32,722 nucleotides of DNA. It comes from Ruminococcus sp. GTDB taxonomy: Bacteria; Bacillota; Clostridia; Oscillospirales; Ruminococcaceae. Made by a program: the position numbers and the translations under genes. This document shows, piece after piece, positions 1-7,851 of this stretch; position 1 is the stretch's first letter; each line of letters begins with the position of its first letter. A model generated the notes under the pieces. That model was not told the origin of the DNA and did no database searches. It was given only the letters and a program-made list of their open reading frames with translations. Where the stretch lies: contig JAFSBM010000024.1 of assembly GCA_017437285.1 (NCBI GenBank), positions 1-32,722 of the forward strand, in the 5' to 3' direction.

Positions 1-29
1 AAAAATATTTTTACAGGAGGTAATTACTT

Positions 30-329
30 ATGTTAATTACAGAAATTAAGATTCGTAAAACTTTTCCAGACGGTGCACTCAGAGGTATTGTGTCCGTCAC
101 AATCGACGATTGCCTTGCAATCCACGACATCAAGGTCGTTCAGGGCAGCGAGAGATTGTCCATCGCCATGCCAAGCCGCAAAGACGAAAACGGGATTTAC
201 CGTGATGTAGTACATCCGATTTATCCTGAAGCAAGGAAGTATTTCGAGGACACTATTCTTGAAGCGTACAAGAATTATGTTGAACTTGAAAGCGTGCTTG
301 ACTCGGAAGATGACAAAATGTCATTCTAA
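30..329 (+). CDS. spoVG: SpoVG family regulator, copy 1
   Basis: The 99-residue product is a full-length SpoVG-family protein. It opens ITEIKIRKTFPDG, continues with VTIDDCLAIHDIKVVQG and the family signature IAMPSRKDENG, and ends in an acidic tail. SpoVG proteins are small site-specific nucleic-acid-binding regulators, named from septation and sporulation in Bacillus; in other bacteria they bind DNA and RNA. The ATG at 30 has an AGGAGG ribosome site at 16-21 with good spacing. A second copy follows 95 bp downstream, so this is a tandem pair, and such copies are common on clostridial integrative elements. What this copy regulates cannot be read from the sequence. Family assignment is firm, function is inferred. 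Confidence 0.93.
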   Translation: MLITEIKIRKTFPDGALRGIVSVTIDDCLAIHDIKVVQGSERLSIAMPSRKDENGIYRDVVHPIYPEARKYFEDTILEAYKNYVELESVLDSEDDKMSF

Positions 330-335
330 AAGAAT

Positions 336-372
336 GGCTTGTGCAAAGGTCTGCTTGACTTTTGCACAAGCC
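336..372 (+). other. hairpin between the two spoVG genes
   Basis: GGCTTGTGCAAA (336-347) pairs perfectly with TTTGCACAAGCC (361-372) around a 13-nt loop. No T-tract follows, so it is unlikely to be a full terminator. It may be a processing or stabilising hairpin that sets the ratio of the two SpoVG products, or a weak attenuator. Confidence 0.6.
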
Positions 373-424
373 ACATTTACAAACATACAAACAAAAATTA
401 CAATCACAAAGGAGTACAAATTTT

Positions 425-694
425 ATGACTATTACAAACGTAAATATCCATAACATTTTCACAGAGGGCAAGCTTAAGGCTATTGCTTCAATCGTCATTG
501 ACAACTTTATTGAGGTTCACGATATAAAGGTTGTTCAGGGTACTGACAGGCTCTTTGTCGGAATGCCAAGCAGGAAAACTGCTGATGGTGGTTTTGCTGA
601 TATGGTACACGCTATACATAATAGAGCAAGAGCAAGCATTGAAAAGCCTGTGCTTGAGGCTTATGAGAATTATGTTGCACAGATGACGGAGTAA
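425..694 (+). CDS. spoVG: SpoVG family regulator, copy 2
   Basis: This 89-residue SpoVG paralogue starts MTITNVNIHN and carries the conserved VIDNFIEVHDIKVVQG and VGMPSRKTADGG segments. I chose the ATG at 425 because AAAGGAG lies at 408-414 with ten bases of spacing. A longer reading frame opens at 362, but that start lies inside the preceding hairpin and has no ribosome site. Compared with copy 1 the acidic tail is missing, and many positions differ, so this is an old duplication or a separate acquisition. A strong terminator follows directly. Family assignment is firm; target unknown. Confidence 0.92.
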   Translation: MTITNVNIHNIFTEGKLKAIASIVIDNFIEVHDIKVVQGTDRLFVGMPSRKTADGGFADMVHAIHNRARASIEKPVLEAYENYVAQMTE

Positions 695-700
695 ACAAAA

Positions 701-740
701 AGCGTTGGGACTTGATGTTCCAACGCTTAAAAAATATTTT
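701..740 (+). terminator. terminator after spoVG copy 2
   Basis: AGCGTTGGGA (701-710) pairs with TTCCAACGCT (718-727), including one wobble pair, around a seven-base loop. A mixed A/T tail ending in TTTT follows. It closes the spoVG transcription unit. Confidence 0.75.
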
Positions 741-757
741 GAAAGATAAATTAATTT

Positions 758-1027
758 ATGAGTATAATTAAAGACATGTACTACGGAAATATTCCGTAGT
801 TTATTGAGTTGAATCCACGCTCGGAAAACTATGATGAAATAATGAAGAAGATTCTTATGTTTCAAGATGAGATTATTAAAGAATTCCCTGATGCAAAGGA
901 GATTTTTGAAAAATACTTTGCAACATATCAAGAATCCGCCCATGAATTTGAATTTCTACAGTTTCAGATTGGTGTCAGGGTCGGGGCACAGTTGATGCTG
1001 GAGATGATGAAGGAGATTGAGAAATAG
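758..1027 (+). pseudogene. DUF6809-like small protein with in-frame amber codon
   Basis: From the ATG at 758 the frame reads MSIIKDMYYGNIP, a TAG codon at 797-799, then FIELNPRSENYDEIMKK and on to a normal stop at 1027. The YYGNI opening and the closing QIGVRVGAQLMLEMM match what I recall of DUF6809-type proteins, about 90 residues and common in clostridial mobile DNA. The match continues without a gap across the TAG, so one ancestral gene is interrupted. An annotator could instead start at TTG 809 (72 residues), but neither start has a good ribosome site. It may be a nonsense-mutated gene, or less likely an amber read-through case. The family name is from memory; its function is unknown. Confidence 0.6.
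780..800. promoter_or_regulatory. palindrome spanning the amber codon
   Basis: ACTACGGAA (780-788) and TTCCGTAGT (792-800) form a perfect 9-bp inverted repeat around three bases. A TATAAT box lies at 763-768, so the palindrome would sit just after a transcription start. It could be an operator or a 5' hairpin. It overlaps the YYGNIP-amber segment of the DUF6809-like frame, so coding and regulatory readings compete. Confidence 0.4.
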
Positions 1028-1036
1028 ATTTATGAA

Positions 1037-1072
1037 CTGACTTTAAATTTCTGAAGTCGGCTTTTCTTTTTA
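1037..1072 (+). terminator. terminator after the DUF6809-like gene
   Basis: CTGACTT (1037-1043) pairs with AAGTCGG (1054-1060), with one wobble, and is followed by CTTTTCTTTTT. Confidence 0.65.
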
Positions 1073-1096
1073 TTCCGATTGCTAAAAACCATTCCC

Positions 1097-1116
1097 TATG
1101 TTATACTTATAACATA
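1097..1116. promoter_or_regulatory. palindrome upstream of the RecQ-like gene
   Basis: TATGTTAT (1097-1104) and ATAACATA (1109-1116) are a perfect inverted repeat with a four-base spacer, 24 bp before the helicase start. The size and place fit a repressor operator. No cognate repressor is identified. Confidence 0.4.
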
Positions 1117-1139
1117 CTATTGACAAGGGAGTGTTGCAA

Positions 1140-3472
1140 ATGAAGGAAGACAAACTAAAAGCACTGGCACTTGATAAACTTCACAACCAATTCGGCATAA
1201 AAGGCAACCTGTTCGGCTTTCAGGAGGAGTGCATAATGCGTATTGTCAAAGACCGGCTTGACACCTTCTGCATAAGAAAAACTGGTGCGGGCAAATCGCT
1301 GTGCTATCAGATTCCTGCTCTTATGTTCAAGCATTACACTGTTGTAATATCTCCCATAACTGCGTTGATTGACGACCAGGTTGAGTCGCTGAGAAAAAAA
1401 GGCATAGACGCACAAGCGTTTTACTTTGGAAATCCTGCTGATGAGGACAGAGAAAGCGTTGAGTCCTCTTTTATCAAAGGCGAAAACCAGACAAAGTTCA
1501 TTTACACCACTCCCGAAACCTTTCGCAGCAGGGCTGATTCGTTTTTCAGCAAGCTGAAAATCTCACTGCTTGTCATTGACGAGGCACATTGCGTTTCCGC
1601 ATGGGGCAACGATTTCCGTCCCTCGTACAGATGTATAAAAAGCGTTATTGATATGTTTGACCCTCGTAGGTATCATTTAGTAAAGCCATCAGATTGCTCG
1701 CTGCGCTACAAATTAAAACGCAAAGCAAAATTGGAGCGGAAGGCACGCCGTCCTGTAATTGCGGCATTTACTGCAACTGCTGACAAGCATATTTTCAATG
1801 ACACGGTAAAAATTCTTGGTATGAAAACTACCGAAAAAAATGTATCGGTGCTGTAAACCGAAAAAATGCTTTCGGCAAAAAATCAAATCCACGCAGGGTT
1901 GTTCTGTATAACGATGATGAGACGCGCTTCATAAGTGTATGCAAATTTCTTAAAGAACATGCAGGTGAAAAGTGTCTGGTTTTCTGTCGTAACAAGGATT
2001 TGATGAACCAGATATTTAACACGCTTAATAAAAGCAACACTGATGGCTTAAAGCTTGGCAGGTATTACGGCGGTACAAACAGCAATGAGAGGGCTGACAA
2101 AGAAACACTGAAAAAGTCAAACCAAAAAAGAATTGCTGCAAAAAAGAATATGCTCACAAGCTTTAAAGACGGCGATGTGAATTGCCTGATAGCAACAACC
2201 GCATTCGGAATGGGCGTTGACATCAGTGATATTCGGTACGTTATTAACGTCGGCTTTCCGCTTACGATGATGGATTATGTTCAGCAATGTGGCAGAGGCG
2301 GACGTGATAAAAAAGGCTGTGAATGCTTGATGTTTGCTTCTGCACTTGACATAGCAAAAACCAAAAGTATGATTTCACACAAATATCTGAAAATGTATCC
2401 TATGCAGCAGATTGTCAAGATAAGAAAGAAGGACTGTCAGAAATATGCTGAGGTCGTAGAATACTGCCTTGATAGCGCTGAATGTACTGACGAAAAGCTT
2501 CTTGCACAATTTCATAATGCACTTAATAACGTTAGAAATATGGAAATTGCTGAAGAACACTACCTTGAAAACAAGAAATTCCAGATGCTGATAAACGCTT
2601 CCGCTGAACTCAGGCGAAGGATACGCAGAAAGGAACTTAGCTATTATGAAGCTATTCTTGCAGATGGTGCATACTCGCTGTGGTATAACGGCGAAACAAG
2701 CTTTACTCCGAGAAGACTGATTTCCTGCGTTACGGGCAATGACGACCTTAACTTTCATGAGGATAAACGCAATCATGTTGTGGAGATAATTGACAAGCTT
2801 ATCAGCAAGGGTTATATCCCTGCTACACGCTGCACTGAAGGTGTCAGAACAAAATATTGCTTCAACGACTCGGCTATGAACTATCTTCCCGATGCTTTTC
2901 CTCTGCACGAACCTGCTTTGCAGAAAGGACATATCTGCAATATTCCTAACGGTGTACTTGGAATAATGAGCGATTTCTCCGACAACGTGCAGAACAAGAA
3001 AAAGCTTGACGAGGACGCTGAAGTTACAACTGTGAAATACTACCTGCTGAGGGAGCTCAACAGGATTTTTCTTTACTATCTTTTTCACGATATACGCAAT
3101 ATGGAACAAGGACTGTATTATTATGATGAGTATAGTGTTTACAAAAAAATAAGAGAAGAAAACTTTTTTAACATCACCTTAAGCAAAATAGTGTACATAC
3201 GATATGACCATAACGCAAAGGCAAACGAAAATACCGAAAAACGTGCGGGTATGTATGCTGAAACAGGCTTTTCACGCAGTATGGATCAGCTTCATAAGAT
3301 TGTGTGCCGTATGCTTGATAATCTCAAGAAAAACAACTATTTGTGGGATTACAAAATTATTTATTACACTGATAAAGAAGTTAAGGAATTACAGAAAAGA
3401 GGCTGGGAATTAGGCATGGAAACTGAGAATGGATATATTAAAGGCATTGGTTTTTTAAAATATTCAACTTAA
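1140..3472 (+). CDS. divergent RecQ-like DNA helicase, split by a -1 frameshift
   Basis: Superfamily 2 DNA helicase of RecQ type. The first frame (ATG 1140, GGGAG ribosome site at 1127-1131) has the Walker A TGAGKS at residues 48-53, DEAHC at 147-151 and motif III AAFTATA at about 208. It hits TAA at 1854. The second frame resumes the same protein with LVFCRNKD, TTAFGMGVDISDIRYVIN and motif VI QCGRGGRD. Joining at the A7 run 1834-1840 as if it had eight A's gives one protein of 777 residues. The C-terminal half (about 370 residues) has no RQC or HRDC domain that I recognise and lacks the usual four-cysteine zinc knuckle. A basic insertion of about 30 residues precedes motif III. It is either a pseudogene, a recoded gene or a sequencing artefact. 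RecQ-type assignment is firm; biological role is unknown, and phage, defence or mobile-element functions are all possible. Confidence 0.82.
1834..1841 (+). other. A7T run at the RecQ frameshift
   Basis: The upstream frame reads GAA AAA AAT GTA here and stops four codons later. The downstream frame reads TGT ATC GGT GCT GTA AAC CGA. One extra A, or a -1 slip on A-AAA-AAT, joins them exactly. Confidence 0.7.
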
Positions 3473-3507
3473 GAATGAGTTCAATAAGGTTTTGAACTCA
3501 CAGAAGA

Positions 3508-3550
3508 CAACAGGCGTATGCTTTATCTGCATACGCCTGTTGTTTTTTAT
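3508..3550. terminator. bidirectional terminator between convergent genes
   Basis: ACAACAGGCGTATGC (3508-3522) pairs perfectly with GCATACGCCTGTTGT (3530-3544), loop of seven bases, followed by TTTTTT. It lies between the plus-strand helicase and the minus-strand ATPase and can serve both. Confidence 0.85.
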
Positions 3551-3559
3551 GTCAGATTT

Positions 3560-4783
3560 TCAAATCATCCATATCGGAACAATAAAATTCTCCGAATTCA
3601 CAGCGGAAAGTTCTGGGCGCATACATATCACTGCACCCTTGCCTCTCGGAACAGAGCCTTTATCGAGTACCGCAAAAGCACTTATAAGCTCGCTCGGAGG
3701 ATTTACAGAACGCTTTATCTCAAATGGATGAAGCTCGCCGTCACTTTCGATAACCATATCGATTTCATTCGAATCCTTGTCACGATAGTACCACATAAGG
3801 CAATCCTTTGCATTGTTGTGGTAAGTCTTTCTTATTTCCGAAACAACATAATTTTCAAGGATAGCACCGTTTATAGCACCGTTTGCAAGGATTTCGGGTG
3901 AACTGTATCTTGTGAGATACGCAACAAGCCCCGTATCAAAAAAGTACAGCTTCGGTGTCTTTATAGTACGTTTAAGCAGATTGTTTGAATATGGTCGCAG
4001 ATAGAAAATAATGTCCGACTTTTCAAGGACAGAAAGCCAGCGCTTTGCTGTTTCATCAGACACTCCTACGTCCATTGCAATGTCGTGAACATTGAGAAGC
4101 TGACCTATTCGGCAGGCAGCTGCACGGATAAAATCAGAGAACATAATCTTATCAACCTTTTCAATCAGCTCGCTTACATCACGTTCAATATATGTCTGTA
4201 AATAACTGTTGTAAAACACATCACGGTCTGTAAATTTACCGCTTGCAAGACCCGGCATAGAGCCTTTCCAGATACGCTCGTAAATCTCTTTCATATCCGC
4301 AGGAGAGTGCGTAGACTTACGGCTTTTCAGCTGGTCAATATCAATGGTAAACTCCTTGTTTTCCCCATTGCCGTGGATTTCGTGCTGTGACAGTGATGGC
4401 ATATGAAGTATAGCAATTCGTCCCGCAAGAGATTCCTGTGCAAGCTCCATAAGCTTAAACGCCTGTGAGCCTGACAGCCAGAATGCACCGGGTTCAGCAC
4501 CGTTATCAACAGCTATTTTGATATATGAAAACAGTTCGGGAGCATATTGTACCTCATCAATAAAAATAGGCAGGCTGTGCATCTGCATAAACATTGCAGG
4601 GTCAGTCTTTGCAAGCTTTCTTTCTTCAAGATCGTCAAGGGTAACATACTCACGGTCATTGCCCATAAGCTGTTTTAAAGCAGTTGTTTTGCCTACCTGG
4701 CGAGGTCCTGTTATAAGGAGACAGGAGTATTCTTTTGACAAGGCTATTATTTTATCTTCCAGATCACGTTTGATATAACTCAT
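3560..4783 (-). CDS. AAA ATPase with DUF4143 / PD-(D/E)XK-like C-terminus
   Basis: The 407-residue protein has a Walker A GPRQVGKTT at residues 26-34, Walker B FIDEVQ around 74-79 and a sensor-like WLSGSQAF around 103-109. Its C-terminal third holds E-N-Y-V-V-S-E, then RDKDSNEID and FEIK, the spacing of the PD-(D/E)XK-like fold in DUF4143 proteins. Members of this family are widespread orphan ATPases, often stand-alone and close to mobile DNA; their biochemical role is unsettled. I chose ATG 4783 over GTG 4792 because GAGG lies eight bases upstream of it. A consensus promoter and a pair of direct repeats precede it, suggesting tight or self-regulated expression. Confidence 0.9.
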   Translation of the reverse strand: MSYIKRDLEDKIIALSKEYSCLLITGPRQVGKTTALKQLMGNDREYVTLDDLEERKLAKTDPAMFMQMHSLPIFIDEVQYAPELFSYIKIAVDNGAEPGAFWLSGSQAFKLMELAQESLAGRIAILHMPSLSQHEIHGNGENKEFTIDIDQLKSRKSTHSPADMKEIYERIWKGSMPGLASGKFTDRDVFYNSYLQTYIERDVSELIEKVDKIMFSDFIRAAACRIGQLLNVHDIAMDVGVSDETAKRWLSVLEKSDIIFYLRPYSNNLLKRTIKTPKLYFFDTGLVAYLTRYSSPEILANGAINGAILENYVVSEIRKTYHNNAKDCLMWYYRDKDSNEIDMVIESDGELHPFEIKRSVNPPSELISAFAVLDKGSVPRGKGAVICMRPELSAVNSENFIVPIWMI

Positions 4784-4799
4784 AAACCACACCTCTTTC

Positions 4800-4865
4800 G
4801 GCTGAAATTCGATTTAATCTTATTATAGACGAAAATATTATAGTTGTCAAGGCTGAAATTCGATT
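4800..4865 (-). repeat. direct repeats framing the ATPase promoter
   Basis: AATCGAATTTCAGCC occurs twice on the minus strand, at 4865-4851, abutting the -35 box, and at 4814-4800, right where transcription should begin. The copies are identical over 15 bp and 51 bp apart, close to five helical turns. The arrangement fits a pair of operator sites for one repressor. Confidence 0.6.
4822..4850 (-). promoter_or_regulatory. consensus sigma-A promoter of the DUF4143 ATPase
   Basis: On the minus strand TTGACA (4850-4845) and TATAAT (4827-4822) are separated by exactly 17 bp. Transcription would start near 4815, about 32 nt before the ATG. Confidence 0.8.
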
Positions 4866-5120
4866 CGATCTAATTGTAGCCAAACTTTTCATACCTAAGT
4901 CAGTTGAATTTACTTTTTAATAAAATTTCCTATCTTATGCAAAATATGTAATCAGCGTCCTGATGTATATACAAGCGTTTAAACTATAAAACAACTACTT
5001 TTCTTGTAACAATTCGTGTAACAAGAAAATTTTGCATAAAAATGTCTAAATATATGCAACTACTAAATATAAACCAACGTAATATAGCTGTTTGAAGCAT
5101 TATTTTATCCCAATATTGAT

Positions 5121-5270
5121 TTGTCTTAAAGTAGTTCATGCGTTTTGTATGAACTACTGCTGTGTTTATTTCCTTTTACTTGCACAGCCATTGTAAAGTA
5201 TTACTTATAGCTGTGAAGTATATCTATATACTGAACTATGCCTGGCGGTTATCGTCAGGCTTTCTTTTTT
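5121..5270 (+). ncRNA. possible structured non-coding RNA ending in a terminator
   Basis: Successive stems occur: AGTAGTTCAT (5130-5139) with ATGAACTACT (5149-5158), CACAGC (5183-5188) with GCTGTG (5210-5215), AGTATA (5217-5222) with TATACT (5227-5232), and a terminator at 5240-5260 followed by T-rich 5261-5270. CACAGC could instead pair with GCTGTG at 5159-5164, so two folds compete, as in a leader switch. No reading frame explains the terminator. The 5' end and function are unknown, and I do not recognise the RNA family. Confidence 0.4.
5240..5270 (+). terminator. orphan intrinsic terminator
   Basis: GCCTG-CG arms (5240-5247) pair with CG-CAGGC (5253-5260) with one internal mismatch, then TTTCTTTTTT. 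No protein gene precedes it on this strand. Confidence 0.7.
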
Positions 5271-5594
5271 GTACTCACGAGAAATCTGTATGTGAAAAAC
5301 TTAATTTCCAATTACTAATTATTTTTATAGACGTTGGAAACGTCTCGGATTATTTTTAAATAATTTATATTGTTAAACAATTTGTATTGTTTTTTGCATA
5401 CGCTTAAATCTGCGCTTTTCAGCGGATTTAATATGAGCACGATTTCTGATTTGCTGCTCATTCTGATTTTGAGTGTCTGCTGAACGATGTGAATTATGTT
5501 CTGAATATTCCATATGCCTTTCACAAGGCATCGGGGTGTTCAAAAAAGTTAGGTAATGATTTACTTAATAAATTTTAAGAAAGGAGGTATACTC

Positions 5595-5777
5595 ATGAGA
5601 AATGAGTTCCTCACACTTAGTCAGTGTGTCCATGAAATTCCTGAAATTTCATATTACTCGCTTCGCAAGCTCATTATGCAGGGGAAGCTCCCTGTTGAAA
5701 GAGCTTGCGGAAAGCCGAACGGCAAAATTCTTGTCAGAAAGTCTGACCTGCTTGCTTACTTTGAGATTGATGAGTAA
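5595..5777 (+). CDS. excisionase-like small HTH protein 1
   Basis: A 60-residue protein starting MRNEFLTLSQ at ATG 5595, with a strong AAGGAGG site just upstream. The body SYYSLRKLIMQGKLPVERACGKPNGKILVRKSDLLAYF fits the winged MerR-like fold of Xis/HTH_17 proteins: a recognition helix, a wing with G-K-P-N-G-K, then a final helix. It lies ahead of a second paralogue and a tyrosine integrase, the usual order of a directionality factor and its recombinase. The role in excision is inferred from this context. Confidence 0.75.
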   Translation: MRNEFLTLSQCVHEIPEISYYSLRKLIMQGKLPVERACGKPNGKILVRKSDLLAYFEIDE

Positions 5778-5839
5778 GCTACTCATCAATCTTTACTAAT
5801 TATAATTATTAAATTACATTATGAAAGGACATATTGTTT

Positions 5840-6166
5840 ATGTACGAATTTACAAGCAAAAATGATATCATTAATGAATCCACTTACTACCCGATCTATG
5901 TTCCACGTGAACTATTTGAAAGCATTATTGCAGGAGGTATGGTTAAGCCTGTTCCTGCATCCGATTCTGCACATAACGCAGATGAACCTATTGAACTGCT
6001 GACTATTAAAGAATGTCAGAAAGTTGTAAAAGGTCCCTCATACTATAAAATCCGTTCTATGATTTTAAATGGGGAACTCAAGGCTGAACGTGCAGGAAAC
6101 AAGCCTCGCGGCAAGTTCCTTGTATACAAAAGTTCACTGTTGGAATGTTTCAATGATGCGGCATAA
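5840..6166 (+). CDS. excisionase-like HTH protein 2 with N-terminal extension
   Basis: This 108-residue protein has an N-terminal extension of about 50 residues (YYPIYVPRELFESIIAGG) and then the same fold as its upstream neighbour: LLTIKECQKVVKGPSYYKIRSMILNGELKAERAGNKPRGKFLVYKSSLL. I start it at ATG 5840, ten bases after AAAGGA; an upstream TTG at 5834 is less likely. The two genes are paralogues in tandem. One could be the excisionase and the other a repressor or DNA-bending accessory for the integrase downstream. That division of labour is inference. Confidence 0.7.
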   Translation: MYEFTSKNDIINESTYYPIYVPRELFESIIAGGMVKPVPASDSAHNADEPIELLTIKECQKVVKGPSYYKIRSMILNGELKAERAGNKPRGKFLVYKSSLLECFNDAA

Positions 6167-6184
6167 TCCATAATTAACTGAAAG

Positions 6185-6257
6185 AAGTACGGTACAGACA
6201 CACCCCTTGGGGAAACGCTGAAAATCAGCGTTTCCCTTGTGCCGTACTTTTCTTTTT
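6185..6257 (+). terminator. two-part hairpin terminator between excisionase-like genes and integrase
   Basis: An outer stem AAGTACGG (6185-6192) with CCGTACTT (6242-6249) encloses an inner stem GGGAAACGCTGA (6210-6221) with TCAGCGTTTCCC (6225-6236). TTTTCTTTTT follows. It should separate or attenuate transcription into the integrase gene. Confidence 0.75.
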
Positions 6258-6290
6258 ATTCAAAATAATTACGAAACGGAGTTGAAGCTA

Positions 6291-7664
6291 ATGGCTAACA
6301 TTACTAAACGAGGCAATAGTTACAGGATTATTGTAAGTGACGGCTACACGTCTGATGGTAAGAAGATTACCCATACAATGACCTGGACTCCTGACCCCGG
6401 AATGACTGAACGTCAGATTGAAAAGGCGCTTAATATTGCGGCTGTTGAATTTGAAAGCAAAGTCAAGAAAGGTCAGCTTCTTGATGAAAGAACGAGGTTT
6501 GCTGACTATATTGAAAATTACTGGCTGCCCCACAAGGAAAAAGAGGTTGAGCCTACAACCTATACCCGTTACAAGGGTATGCTCAAGCGTCTGCTGCCTG
6601 CTTTCGGGCATTATAAAATCAGTGCCATAAGACAGAGTCACATTAAAATGTTTTATGACAATCTTTTTGAGGAAAAGCGTTTTGACACAAAATACACGCC
6701 TACCGCTTTATGTCTGAATATGTGCAAAGGACGGAAGCGTGCTGATTTTGCACGTCTTGCTAAAATCAGTACATCTACATTTGACTCGCTTCGCAATGGG
6801 AATAACATTTCCGAGCAGAATGCGATTGCTGTTTCGGAATATCTGGGACTGCCTGTGAGAAAACTGTTTACCTCGCAGGAAAAGTCGCTTTCTTCGAGGA
6901 CTGTTCTTCATCATCACCGTGTACTTTCTGACATTATGCAGCAGGCTGTTTATGATGGAATGATTACTGTTAATCCTGTATCATTGGTGCGTGCCCCTAA
7001 GGTTGAACAGTCGGAAGCACGTTATCTTGATGAAAAAGAGGCTATGCATCTGCTGGAAGTTGTTGCTGACAAGGCACCTAAGCCTTATGACCTGTTTATT
7101 CCTTTGCTGATTTTCACGGGTATGCGCCGTGGTGAAGCCTGCGGACTTGAATGGCGTGATATTGATTTTGACAACAATCTCATTCACATTGTACGCAGCA
7201 GCTTGTATCTTCCTGAAAAGGGTGTTTTCGACAGCACGCCGAAAACCGCTTCATCAAGACGTGTAATTCACATTGATGATGACATTGCCGAGCTTCTGCG
7301 GAGTCATAAGCAGTGGCAGGACGCTGAAGTTGCACGTCTTGGGACATACTGGCAGAACAGCGGCAAAGTTTTTACAACAGATAATGGACGTCCGATAAAT
7401 CCCGGTACAGTTACAAGATGGTTTTACGATTTTGTAGCGGAAAATAATCTGCCTGATGTGTGCCTGCACAGCCTTCGCCACACCTGTGCAAGTCTGCTGC
7501 TTATTTCACACACGCCTATCTCTGCTGTTGCCCAGAGACTCGGACATTCAAGCACCGCAACCACAAGCCGCATTTACATTCACGCAATTCAGAGTGCTGA
7601 CGCTGCGGCGGCTGACACATTACATAACATTCTTCCTCTTCCTAAAAAGAATGATGAGGAATAG
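6291..7664 (+). CDS. tyrosine integrase 1 with embedded XRE-like HTH
   Basis: The 457-residue site-specific recombinase starts at ATG 6291, nine bases after GGAG. It has an N-terminal arm-binding domain (1-60), a core-binding SAM-like domain (70-235) and a catalytic domain (245-445). The catalytic set is R279 (TGMRRGE), K318, H393-x-x-R396 (HSLRH), H419 (LGHSS) and nucleophile Y429 (RIYIH). Residues about 148-196 (ADFARLAKISTSTFDSLRNG and on to LPVRKLF) look like a Cro/XRE helix-turn-helix inserted in the core-binding domain. Order excisionase-integrase suggests that the attachment site lies just to the right and the element to the left. Integrase 2 in this window is a clear paralogue. Confidence 0.93.
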   Translation: MANITKRGNSYRIIVSDGYTSDGKKITHTMTWTPDPGMTERQIEKALNIAAVEFESKVKKGQLLDERTRFADYIENYWLPHKEKEVEPTTYTRYKGMLKRLLPAFGHYKISAIRQSHIKMFYDNLFEEKRFDTKYTPTALCLNMCKGRKRADFARLAKISTSTFDSLRNGNNISEQNAIAVSEYLGLPVRKLFTSQEKSLSSRTVLHHHRVLSDIMQQAVYDGMITVNPVSLVRAPKVEQSEARYLDEKEAMHLLEVVADKAPKPYDLFIPLLIFTGMRRGEACGLEWRDIDFDNNLIHIVRSSLYLPEKGVFDSTPKTASSRRVIHIDDDIAELLRSHKQWQDAEVARLGTYWQNSGKVFTTDNGRPINPGTVTRWFYDFVAENNLPDVCLHSLRHTCASLLLISHTPISAVAQRLGHSSTATTSRIYIHAIQSADAAAADTLHNILPLPKKNDEE

Positions 7665-7665
7665 C

Positions 7666-7710
7666 AACACCGCTATGCTGTTTAATCGCAGCATAGCGGT
7701 GTTTTTTACT
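7666..7710 (+). terminator. terminator of integrase 1
   Basis: AACACCGCTATGCTG (7666-7680) pairs perfectly with CAGCATAGCGGTGTT (7689-7703), followed by TTTT. It lies just past the integrase stop codon. Confidence 0.85.
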
Positions 7711-7820
7711 CTCTTATAAATCAGTCAATCATCTGAATGAAGCCGACAGCGAGGAATAAGAAAAGCCGTGCTCGGATTTTTCCGAATACGGCGGTACATA
7801 TTGGACTGTGCGACAAATTG
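7704..7820. repeat. 117-bp dispersed repeat, copy A
   Basis: This stretch recurs at 16626-16742 in the same orientation with about nine mismatches and no gaps. On the minus strand it contains an imperfect hairpin, CCGTATTCGG with CCGAGCACGG, followed by CTTTTCTTATT, so it can act as a terminator for the AraC-type gene to its right. I do not recognise it as a known insertion sequence end. Confidence 0.8.
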
Positions 7821-7851
7821 GAATACTTGCCGACAATCGTTTCAGTCAGAA

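Larger units (their letters stand above)
4866..5594. other. gene-poor region before the first excisionase-like gene
   Basis: No convincing protein gene. It holds several inverted repeats: TTTTCTTGT paired with ACAAGAAAA near 4998-5030, the candidate RNA at 5121-5270, GACGTT/AACGTC at about 5331-5345, and ATGCCTT/AAGGCAT near 5513-5530. The short reading frames here lack ribosome sites. The density of hairpins suggests regulatory or transfer-related DNA, but I cannot name it. Confidence 0.5.

Noticed and set aside
488-943. 151-codon minus-strand open frame
   Set aside because: It overlaps spoVG copy 2, a terminator and the DUF6809-like gene in antisense; no supporting start or motif.
2375-3109. 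244-codon minus-strand open frame
   Set aside because: It lies opposite the RecQ-like coding frame, which has recognisable motifs; the antisense frame has no family match or ribosome site.
6185-6257. Riboswitch upstream of integrase 1
   Set aside because: The structure is fully explained by a nested hairpin and T-tract; no conserved ligand-binding core is seen.
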